5,052 bases of DNA from Deltaproteobacteria bacterium (lineage in GTDB: Bacteria > Desulfobacterota > Desulfobacteria > Desulfobacterales > JAABPS01), in NCBI GenBank assembly GCA_019309685.1, contig JAFDFT010000226.1:1-5052 (forward strand). The letters run 5' to 3'. This document shows, piece after piece, positions 1 through 5,052 of this stretch; the stretch's first letter is position 1; each line of letters opens with the position of its first letter. Below the pieces are notes generated by a model, which saw nothing but the letters and a program-made list of their open reading frames with translations, was not told the origin of the DNA and did not search any database. The translations under genes and the position numbers were made by a program.

Positions 1-324
1 GCTGTTGTCAACTTTTCCCTTACGCTTAATTATTTCGCCAAGTGTCGATTGAATCTTATAGGACGGTACCTGTTTAGGATCTTTGTTGTTGGCGAGATAG
101 AAAAAACAACTGTCCGCACAAAGACCACAATGGGCGCAGATTTCCAGCCAGGTTTTCATGCGTGATTTAAATGATTTCTGGATGGTGGTCCATAACTTAG
201 TTGTATCGACATCCAGCTGATTCATTTCTTCATAATATTGCTGCCCTGCTTTGTCTGAGAGCAAGGCATTAAGAAATTCTTTATTATCGACTAATTTTCG
301 ATTACAGAGTTTACCTTCAGGCAT
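1..324 (-). CDS. hmcF: HmcF, cytoplasmic iron-sulfur subunit of the Hmc complex (N-terminal 108 residues; 3' end outside the window)
   Basis: The frame opens with ATG at 324-322 (MPEGKLCNRK...) and stays open to base 1, so only 108 residues are visible. Residues 63-73 read CAHCGLCADSC, a C-x2-C-x2-C-x3-C [4Fe-4S] binding motif (Cys63, 66, 69, 73). The following DP-x8-YK-x2 stretch resembles HdrD/GlpC-like proteins. No signal peptide or membrane helix is visible, consistent with a cytoplasmic protein. Known HmcF proteins are about 460 residues, with a second ferredoxin motif and cysteine-rich CCG domains; those parts would lie beyond the left edge. In the family, HmcF is the cytoplasmic electron-exchange subunit of Hmc. 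It starts 42 nt after hmcE on the same strand. The Shine-Dalgarno sequence is weak (AAGGGA, 9 nt upstream). Assignment rests mainly on operon position plus the cluster motif. A GlpC- or HdrD-like protein of another complex is the alternative, less likely behind hmcA-E. Confidence 0.88.
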   Translation of the reverse strand, partial: MPEGKLCNRKLVDNKEFLNALLSDKAGQQYYEEMNQLDVDTTKLWTTIQKSFKSRMKTWLEICAHCGLCADSCFFYLANNKDPKQVPSYKIQSTLGEIIKRKGKVDNS

Positions 325-333
325 AATCCAAAA

Positions 334-339
334 TCCCTT
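334..339 (-). promoter_or_regulatory. Ribosome binding site of hmcF
   Basis: On the minus strand these bases read AAGGGA, 9 nt before the ATG at 324. It is the weakest Shine-Dalgarno match of the operon. It supports this ATG as the start, since no better start with a binding site lies between it and the hmcE stop. Confidence 0.55.
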
Positions 340-366
340 AATAAAGTTGTTTTTATAGGGTTGTTA

Positions 367-1044
367 TTACCATGTAAGACCTTTTCCCTTCATACCGCCT
401 CTTTTTATTCCAAAATCCATTCCGAGCTGGGCTCTGGATAAAAAGAAAAGTAAGAAATGCGATAATTTGGTAAAAGGAATAGCAATCAGCATAAGTTCTC
501 CGCTAAGGATATGCGCAATCAACCAGAAATTATAGGCAGGTGCTTCATGGTAAGCAAGGAAACCGGTGATAAACGGCGCCACAGCAATTGCTAGAATCAA
601 AAAGTCATAAACGCTTGTAAGAATTCTAACTTCAGGAAGCGCGATCCGTCTTAAAATGATAAATGCAGCAGATAAAATAACACCAATGGTCATAAGGTCA
701 GCCAGGGCATCGGGTAGGGTGAAAAAGCTGACTCCCCACCTTTCCTTAAGAATAATGTTATGAGCCTGGAGAAAAATAGGCGTTATGAGCAATCCTGCAT
801 GAAAAACAAAGAACGCCATGGTAAAGGCGATATTGTTTCTCCAGCTCCTTGTTCCAAAAGGAATCAACCAGAAAAAAATTGATCTGACAGCTCCCTTGAT
901 ACCGTATATAGTATTAACTCTATACGTGACCCTGTCCGCTTTCCAGTCCAATCCTTTAACATACAATACAAAACGAACGAAAAGTCCTATGAAAAATATT
1001 AAAAATGATATCCATGCCATTGGACCAGTTACAAATTCATACAT
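367..1044 (-). CDS. hmcE: HmcE, NarI-like cytochrome b membrane subunit of the Hmc complex
   Basis: This 225-residue integral membrane protein closely matches the known length of HmcE. About five hydrophobic segments are visible, near residues 9-29, 73-93, 113-131, 146-164 and 173-203. It belongs to the family of the nitrate reductase gamma subunit (NarI) and DsrM, which bind b haems and link the quinone pool to a redox complex. Haem-ligand candidates are His82 and His95 in or after helix 2, and His178 and His196 in the last hydrophobic region. The 18-residue spacing of the last pair equals that of the NarI ligands His187 and His205. The start ATG at 1044 has AAGGAG 6 nt upstream. It lies 73 nt after hmcD and 42 nt before hmcF. 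Its position gives it the HmcE role; sequence alone would also allow another NarI/DsrM relative. Actual b-haem loading is inferred. Confidence 0.9.
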   Translation of the reverse strand: MYEFVTGPMAWISFLIFFIGLFVRFVLYVKGLDWKADRVTYRVNTIYGIKGAVRSIFFWLIPFGTRSWRNNIAFTMAFFVFHAGLLITPIFLQAHNIILKERWGVSFFTLPDALADLMTIGVILSAAFIILRRIALPEVRILTSVYDFLILAIAVAPFITGFLAYHEAPAYNFWLIAHILSGELMLIAIPFTKLSHFLLFFLSRAQLGMDFGIKRGGMKGKGLTW

Positions 1045-1050
1045 GGGTTG

Positions 1051-1056
1051 CTCCTT
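1051..1056 (-). promoter_or_regulatory. Ribosome binding site of hmcE
   Basis: The minus strand reads AAGGAG with a 6-nt spacer to the ATG at 1044. This fixes the hmcE start at the first methionine (MYEFVTG). Confidence 0.8.
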
Positions 1057-1117
1057 CGAAATAGATGCATCGTATCTGCTGAGAACTTAAAGCTATCGAT
1101 TAAAAAGCCCATACTAT

Positions 1118-1249
1118 TTATTCTTCATCCCTGTCTGTTAAAAAGCGCCAAAAAGCCGTTATTCCAACCAGGGATATAACTACCAGAATATATGTAATAT
1201 TTTCGGTGTGCAGCATAAACTCGTGAAGTGTATTGATTGCCCCGTCCAT
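1118..1249 (-). CDS. hmcD: HmcD, small single-helix membrane subunit of the Hmc complex
   Basis: This is a 43-residue ORF, ATG at 1249 to TAA at 1118, short enough to fall below usual length cutoffs. The protein begins MDGAINTLHEFMLHTENITY. A hydrophobic helix follows at about residues 18-35, then an aromatic and basic boundary (FWRFLTDR) and an acidic end (DEE). A perfect AAGGAGG lies 11 nt upstream of the ATG. It sits between hmcC (36 nt before) and hmcE (73 nt after), exactly where the hmc operon of Desulfovibrio carries a similarly tiny HmcD. The TLHEF and FLTDRDEE features resemble HmcD as I recall it, and also short subunits of related redox complexes. Its biochemical role is not established; a structural part in assembling the membrane module is inference. 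Length, binding site, hydrophobic profile and position together make it a real gene. Confidence 0.88.
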   Translation of the reverse strand: MDGAINTLHEFMLHTENITYILVVISLVGITAFWRFLTDRDEE

Positions 1250-1260
1250 ATGGATGCAAG

Positions 1261-1267
1261 CCTCCTT
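1261..1267 (-). promoter_or_regulatory. Ribosome binding site of hmcD
   Basis: The minus strand reads AAGGAGG, a full Shine-Dalgarno sequence in the 36-nt gap after hmcC. The spacer to the ATG at 1249 is 11 nt, slightly long. It is strong support that the 43-codon ORF is translated. Confidence 0.8.
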
Positions 1268-1285
1268 TTACCTAAATAATTAAGG

Positions 1286-2458
1286 TCAATGAGCATCTGT
1301 GTAATCCGGGTGCTCATAAAATATTGGCATATGTGTTACGATAAACCGAAATGCGAGTATCCCCAAAGTGACAAGAAATACGGATATGCCTATTTCCATT
1401 AATGATGGAAAATAACGTTCACTCGACGGCAGATGCCAGTTAAATGCGATCAGGCTTATGTTCAAACGGTTCAGAATAATACCAAAAACTGTTAATGCGG
1501 ATGTCCATTTAATAAGCTTTACATTTTTATCGCGAACTCCGATAGCATAAAGGAAACAGGGCAAGGCAACAAAGCCCAACATTTCTACAAGAAACCAGAG
1601 TCCGTATCCGCTATTCAGATAGTGCCAGGTGTTTGCTGTTGATATACCAACCATTTTGACGATAAAGTAGCCTGCCAGAACAAGTGAGGCCGCTTTGCCG
1701 AAACCAAGAGCGACATGATTTGCCTCTTCCTTGTGGACATCATCCATCTTGTCACCGAAGTAGCGGCCTGATAATGTGCTTTCAAAAATGACCATGGACA
1801 GCCCTGCAACAATGCTGGTAACAAAAAAATAAACAGGCAGGTAAGGAGAGTACCATAGTGGGTGCAGCTTTGACGGAGCAATTAGGAAAAGAGCGCCCAG
1901 AGATGATTGATGCAGGGTGGATAAAATGACTCCAAAAATTGTCAGCAGGATTGTTAGCTTTACGATGAGATTGCGAAGCCGTTTTAGTCCAAGCCATTCA
2001 AGCGCTGCTGGAGAAAATTCCAGAAAAAGAACTGTCAGATACAATGCGACACACGCAGCGACTTCAAAAAGCAAGGACGTTGTTCCTTGCTGCATGATAA
2101 AAGGGTATGGCAATCGCCAGAACCTGCCCACATCATAATTCAGGGCGATAACGACCAGCGCGTACCCCAGAAAACCGGTAAGTATGGCAGGTCGAACAGC
2201 TGAATGATACCGTTTCATGCCAAAGAGGTAAACCGCCGCAGACGTTACATATCCTCCCGCTGCCAGAGCGACTCCTACAAGGAGGTCAAAACCGATCCAT
2301 ATCCCCCAGGGATTATTATCTGAAAGGTTTGTAACCGCGGCCAGGCCGCCAGTGAAGCGGATGGCAGTAATTATCAATCCAATTAGTACGATAATTCCAG
2401 CAATCATATTAAACGGTGTGAGTAGGGGGGAGCGTTTTGCACCAGACTCATCTGCCAT
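1286..2458 (-). CDS. hmcC: HmcC, NrfD/HybB-like polytopic membrane subunit of the Hmc complex
   Basis: This 390-residue protein has about ten hydrophobic helices (near residues 17-37, 54-80, 91-107, 126-146, 164-182, 207-227, 252-270, 286-306, 317-335 and 353-375). That is the topology of the larger NrfD/PsrC-type subunits, and the length is almost that of E. coli HybB. Conserved-looking blocks include NNPWGIWIGFDLLVG at 48-62, STLHQSSLGALFL at 180-192 and NRLNISLIAFNWH at 330-342, all characteristic of the HybB/HmcC branch. These proteins carry no cofactor of their own. They hold the four-cluster iron-sulfur subunit at the membrane and, in relatives such as PsrC, form the quinone site. Its partner hmcB is immediately upstream: the hmcB TGA and hmcC ATG share one base (TGATG), which implies translational coupling. 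Whether it moves protons or reacts with quinone cannot be read from the sequence. Confidence 0.95.
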   Translation of the reverse strand: MADESGAKRSPLLTPFNMIAGIIVLIGLIITAIRFTGGLAAVTNLSDNNPWGIWIGFDLLVGVALAAGGYVTSAAVYLFGMKRYHSAVRPAILTGFLGYALVVIALNYDVGRFWRLPYPFIMQQGTTSLLFEVAACVALYLTVLFLEFSPAALEWLGLKRLRNLIVKLTILLTIFGVILSTLHQSSLGALFLIAPSKLHPLWYSPYLPVYFFVTSIVAGLSMVIFESTLSGRYFGDKMDDVHKEEANHVALGFGKAASLVLAGYFIVKMVGISTANTWHYLNSGYGLWFLVEMLGFVALPCFLYAIGVRDKNVKLIKWTSALTVFGIILNRLNISLIAFNWHLPSSERYFPSLMEIGISVFLVTLGILAFRFIVTHMPIFYEHPDYTDAH

Positions 2459-3513
2459 CAGGAATCCTCCTTAGGTTCACTTCCGGCGGCCTCTTCCAGC
2501 GCTTTCTTAACTGCTGACTGGACAGCCGCCTCTTTAGTCTTTTCAGCTTCCGTCAATGCGGCCGAAAGTTTATCTTCTGCCTTTTTATTTGCCGTTTTTA
2601 ACGCAAACTCAAGGGCTTCTTCTTTTTCCTCTTTAAATATCTTTTCTTTTCTTTGGCTCATCGCGTAAATGCCGAGGAGCAATACAGGCCAAAGCCCCGC
2701 GACAATTGGAACGCCGGAGAGTGCACCTGATGTAAATTGTGGTGCAGGTGTAATCCCGAGGTCTTCCCGCATCCCGATTTGTTTAAACGGAACACCTGAA
2801 AGGTGCAGCCAGTTCGTACCGCCCATTTCATTTTCACCATAGATATGCTGAACATATCGGTGGGGGAACTTTCGAAGGCGTTCGCGGGCAATAAACAAAA
2901 GATCTGTTCGCTTGCCGTATGTTAATGCTTCTGTGGGGCAGGCTTCCACGCAGCCAGGGAGTTTGCCATCGATAATGCGCGGGTAACACATTGTGCATTT
3001 CATAACTCGCGGAGTGAAGACTTTGTCATACTCATACGATGGTATTTCAAAGGGACAAGCGATCATACAATACCTGCAGCCGACACAAACCGAAGGATCA
3101 TAGACAACCGGTCCTTCTTTGGTTTTTTTCAGCGCTTTTACAAAACAAACGGATGCACAGGCTGGTTCAAGACAATGGTTGCATTGAATTTTTCTGTACA
3201 GCGTTTCCTTTTTACTTATTTGATTTGGATATTTGTTAACAACTGTGTACGCCTTTGATGTTGGCCTGCGCGTTTCGTCCAAAACAGCCTTATCTGTAAA
3301 AGGACGATCCGGTATCGGCAGTTCATTGACTTTATTGCAGGCGGCTTCACATGAGCGGCAACCCACGCAGAGTACGGAGTCAAACAATACACCCTGGCTT
3401 TTTTCGTAACCTTTGAAATGTTTGTTTGTCGCAGCTTTTGCGGCCTTTGGGATAACAGAACCCATACCCGCGGCACCGATCCAAGTCAAAAAATTTCTAC
3501 GTGATATGGACAT
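2458..3513 (-). CDS. hmcB: HmcB, periplasmic four-cluster [4Fe-4S] ferredoxin-like subunit of the Hmc complex
   Basis: From ATG at 3513 the protein has 351 residues. The N-terminus is a twin-arginine signal (SRRNFLT at 4-10, then a short hydrophobic stretch to about 27), placing the folded cluster domain in the periplasm. Four [4Fe-4S] motifs follow: Cys49/52/55/59, Cys111/114/119/123, Cys143/146/149/153 and Cys173/176/188/192. This is the pattern of DMSO-reductase-type electron-transfer subunits (NrfC, HybA, HmcB). A single hydrophobic helix at about 266-284 would anchor it, followed by a 67-residue Lys/Glu/Ala-rich tail likely to form a helix on the cytoplasmic side. In the family, HmcB passes electrons between HmcA and the membrane subunits. 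The ATG was preferred over an in-frame GTG at 3522, because that GTG lies inside the Shine-Dalgarno sequence. The gene starts 20 nt after hmcA and overlaps hmcC by one base. Confidence 0.95.
   Translation of the reverse strand: MSISRRNFLTWIGAAGMGSVIPKAAKAATNKHFKGYEKSQGVLFDSVLCVGCRSCEAACNKVNELPIPDRPFTDKAVLDETRRPTSKAYTVVNKYPNQISKKETLYRKIQCNHCLEPACASVCFVKALKKTKEGPVVYDPSVCVGCRYCMIACPFEIPSYEYDKVFTPRVMKCTMCYPRIIDGKLPGCVEACPTEALTYGKRTDLLFIARERLRKFPHRYVQHIYGENEMGGTNWLHLSGVPFKQIGMREDLGITPAPQFTSGALSGVPIVAGLWPVLLLGIYAMSQRKEKIFKEEKEEALEFALKTANKKAEDKLSAALTEAEKTKEAAVQSAVKKALEEAAGSEPKEDS
2466..2472 (-). promoter_or_regulatory. Ribosome binding site of hmcC, inside the end of hmcB
   Basis: The minus strand reads AAGGAGG, embedded in the last codons of hmcB, with a 7-nt spacer to the hmcC ATG at 2458. 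Together with the TGATG stop-start overlap it points to coupled translation of hmcB and hmcC. Confidence 0.85.
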
Positions 3514-3519
3514 ATGAAA

Positions 3520-3525
3520 CACCTC
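3520..3525 (-). promoter_or_regulatory. Ribosome binding site that decides the hmcB start
   Basis: The minus strand reads GAGGTG, complementary to the 16S rRNA 3' end, with a 6-nt spacer to ATG at 3513. The upstream in-frame GTG (3522-3520) is the last three bases of this site and so cannot be the start served by it. Starting at 3513 also puts the twin-arginine motif at residues 5-6, the usual place. Confidence 0.8.
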
Positions 3526-3533
3526 AACGTATC

Positions 3534-5052
3534 TTAGTTTTTCCTTTCTTTATGACACTCAGTACATCCAGTCGGTTTTTTGATTCCCATTTCCATGTGA
3601 CAACCAATACACTGACGATGATACGCCCCCATTTTGCCAGGTATAAAAGGATTCTTTTCATTAAATGGTTGACCATGGCAGTTCCCGCATCGCGGTGGTT
3701 TCTTAGACAACGGGCTGTTATGGTGACATCCCTGACAAACTGTATTCCCCCCGTTGTGAAAAGCTGTTGCCAGCTTACTTTTATCAATACCTGCAGTTAA
3801 TGCTTTTACGATCTTACGGTGGGGGAAATTAACTTCCTCATATTTATTGACCATGTCTTTGATAATTATTTTATCAGGTATTTCTGACTCTTTATAACTC
3901 CCCTTTGCCGCTGTGCGAGACTGGAGAAGCATCCTTGCGTAAGATTCCTCTCCAATTCCCTTTGGATTTAACCTTTGTAAGGGCGAATCCATATGGCATT
4001 TCTGACAGGTGGTATCTTTTGCGGCTTTCTTCGGCATACGGGAATGACAACCGGAGCATTCCTTCGCCTTTTTGTTAAAATTATGACATCCAATACAGCT
4101 TTGCTCCGCATTTTCCTGATGCATAGCCTGCATCAGATTCAGCCCCTTTCCTTCTTTCGCGCCGGAAAGCGTATGGCATTTGACGCATGATTGAAGATCC
4201 TCGTGATGACATACACGGCAGGTTGCATTAGATTTTTCATGCGCAAGATGATTGAAAGGTACAGGATTCATTCGTGATTTAATATCTGTTTCACCGGCTT
4301 TAATAAGGGTGATGTCCGGCTGTTTACGGTCGTACCGGGGTACAGTTTCAAGTTTCTTAATAAGCGCCTGTTCTTTTACATCATGGCATCCGCCGCAAAT
4401 TATCGGGCCCGCGGTTTTCTTTTGAGCAAGTGTTTTTCTGTGACATTCAAGACACGATTGGTGAGATGCCAATCTCATGGATATTCTGTTTTCTTCGGTT
4501 GTTTCTTTATGACAGTAGCGGCATGATCCTTCTTTTCCTTTTTCGTAAAATAATCTTTTTGCCAGCGGGTTGTACTCATGGTGGCACTTTTCGCATTTGT
4601 TTTCCTGTGCTTTGGTATGACGAAAGTGTAAAGACTTGTCAAAACGAATGGGTTGTTGTGCGGCTATGTATTTCGGATTGCTGGTGTGACACTCAGCGCA
4701 AACAATGGGCCCGCTTTTTTCATTGGCGGCTTTATTTTCTTTATGGCATCCAATACAATTGGTATGGTAAATATCCATAACCTCCTGCTTGTCAGCCTCT
4801 TTCATCCGCTTAAATTTTAAGGAGAGCCCCCTTTCGGTATCCTGATGGCAGGCGAGACAATCCTTGCCTTTCTTTTCAATCACCTTTTGGTGAAGATCAT
4901 GAGGGAACAGAACGGCGGGTCTATCGGTTTTTCCAATTTCTTTTAGGGTATCAATGGTGATAATATCGGGTCTTTTTTCAGGAGATAGGACTGTATTTCC
5001 TTTAAGCTCACGCGCGTCAATGCCGAGAAGTAAAAATAACGTGAAAATTAAC
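3534..5052 (-). CDS. hmcA: HmcA, 16-haem high-molecular-weight cytochrome c (5' end outside the window)
   Basis: The visible frame encodes 505 residues, ending with TAA at 3536-3534. It has no start before the right edge: the frame stays open to the edge. The first visible residues are hydrophobic (LIFTLFLLLGIDA), the end of a Sec signal peptide, so the mature protein is periplasmic. There are 16 CXXCH haem motifs, from CLACH at 4859-4845 to CTECH near the C-terminus, and no cysteines outside them. Fifteen further histidines are available as distal ligands. HxxH pairs (PHDLH, LHFRH, NHLAH) and the FPH...AFH segment mark the starts of cytochrome c3-like modules. Length and haem count match Desulfovibrio HmcA (about 545 residues, 16 haems). 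In the family it takes electrons from hydrogenase via type I cytochrome c3 and passes them to HmcB. A GTG at 4883 is only an internal valine. The gene is followed 20 nt later by hmcB. Confidence 0.96.
   Translation of the reverse strand, partial: LIFTLFLLLGIDARELKGNTVLSPEKRPDIITIDTLKEIGKTDRPAVLFPHDLHQKVIEKKGKDCLACHQDTERGLSLKFKRMKEADKQEVMDIYHTNCIGCHKENKAANEKSGPIVCAECHTSNPKYIAAQQPIRFDKSLHFRHTKAQENKCEKCHHEYNPLAKRLFYEKGKEGSCRYCHKETTEENRISMRLASHQSCLECHRKTLAQKKTAGPIICGGCHDVKEQALIKKLETVPRYDRKQPDITLIKAGETDIKSRMNPVPFNHLAHEKSNATCRVCHHEDLQSCVKCHTLSGAKEGKGLNLMQAMHQENAEQSCIGCHNFNKKAKECSGCHSRMPKKAAKDTTCQKCHMDSPLQRLNPKGIGEESYARMLLQSRTAAKGSYKESEIPDKIIIKDMVNKYEEVNFPHRKIVKALTAGIDKSKLATAFHNGGNTVCQGCHHNSPLSKKPPRCGNCHGQPFNEKNPFIPGKMGAYHRQCIGCHMEMGIKKPTGCTECHKERKN

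Noticed and set aside
818..1090. Plus-strand open frame of 90 codons over the 5' part of hmcE
   Set aside because: It lies antisense to hmcE, has no recognisable domain, and the minus frame has clear membrane helices and a good ribosome binding site.
1045..1117. Possible terminator or small RNA in the 73-nt hmcD-hmcE gap
   Set aside because: I find only a short palindrome (GATGCATC) and no stem followed by a T-run on the minus strand; it looks like an ordinary intergenic spacer.
1615..1997. Minus-strand overlapping frames inside hmcC
   Set aside because: These are out-of-frame shadows of hmcC with no binding site and no coherent domain.
4430..4780. Plus-strand open frame of 116 codons opposite hmcA
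   Set aside because: It is the mirror of CXXCH-rich codons in hmcA and has no family features; the minus frame carries the haem motifs.
3534..5052. Regularly spaced short repeats in hmcA considered as a DNA repeat or CRISPR-like array
   Set aside because: The repeats are the codons of the CXXCH motifs. Spacing is irregular, and similarity does not extend beyond the motif.
1..5052. Alternative assignment as a Tmc, Nhc, Ohc or Qrc complex
   Set aside because: Those have fewer haems (tetra-, nona-, octa- or hexahaem cytochromes) or different subunit sets. Sixteen haems with B, C, D, E and F in order fits Hmc best.
1..5052. A previously undescribed system
   Set aside because: Every gene fits a known subunit of the Hmc complex in the known order, and no leftover coding or structured sequence needs a new explanation.

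Overview
The window holds one minus-strand operon, read right to left. It encodes the Hmc (high-molecular-weight cytochrome) transmembrane redox complex, in the order hmcA-hmcB-hmcC-hmcD-hmcE-hmcF. hmcA loses its first few codons at the right edge. hmcF is cut at the left edge after 108 residues. The other four genes are complete. Subunit types, order and sizes match the hmc operon of sulfate-reducing Desulfovibrio. This suggests a sulfate-reducing or related anaerobe of the Desulfobacterota (Deltaproteobacteria). Base composition looks moderate to slightly AT-leaning by eye, so a non-Desulfovibrio lineage is plausible, but the genus cannot be fixed from this window.

Layout from the 5' end of the operon: 5052-3534 is hmcA, a secreted cytochrome with 16 CXXCH haem sites. 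3513-2458 is hmcB, a Tat-type signal plus four [4Fe-4S] clusters, one membrane helix and a charged tail. 2458-1286 is hmcC, an NrfD/HybB-like protein with ten membrane helices. 1249-1118 is hmcD, a 43-residue single-helix protein. 1044-367 is hmcE, a NarI-like b-type cytochrome subunit. 324-1 is the start of hmcF, a cytoplasmic iron-sulfur protein. Spacings are 20 nt, a 1-nt overlap, 36, 73 and 42 nt. Each internal gene has a visible Shine-Dalgarno sequence, and there is no internal terminator or divergent gene.

How the genes work together (family knowledge, not shown by the sequence): periplasmic HmcA takes electrons from periplasmic hydrogenases or formate dehydrogenases via small cytochrome c3. 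HmcB, HmcC, HmcD and HmcE carry them into or across the membrane, possibly exchanging with quinone. HmcF delivers them on the cytoplasmic side, or the flow runs in reverse.

Nothing here is a new system. The most informative details are three. HmcA keeps exactly 16 haem motifs and only 15 other histidines. The short hmcD gene is easily missed. The hmcA and hmcB start codons that a simple ORF call gives are wrong. No stretch over 300 bases lacks a gene. I see no RNA gene, mobile element, CRISPR array or promoter.
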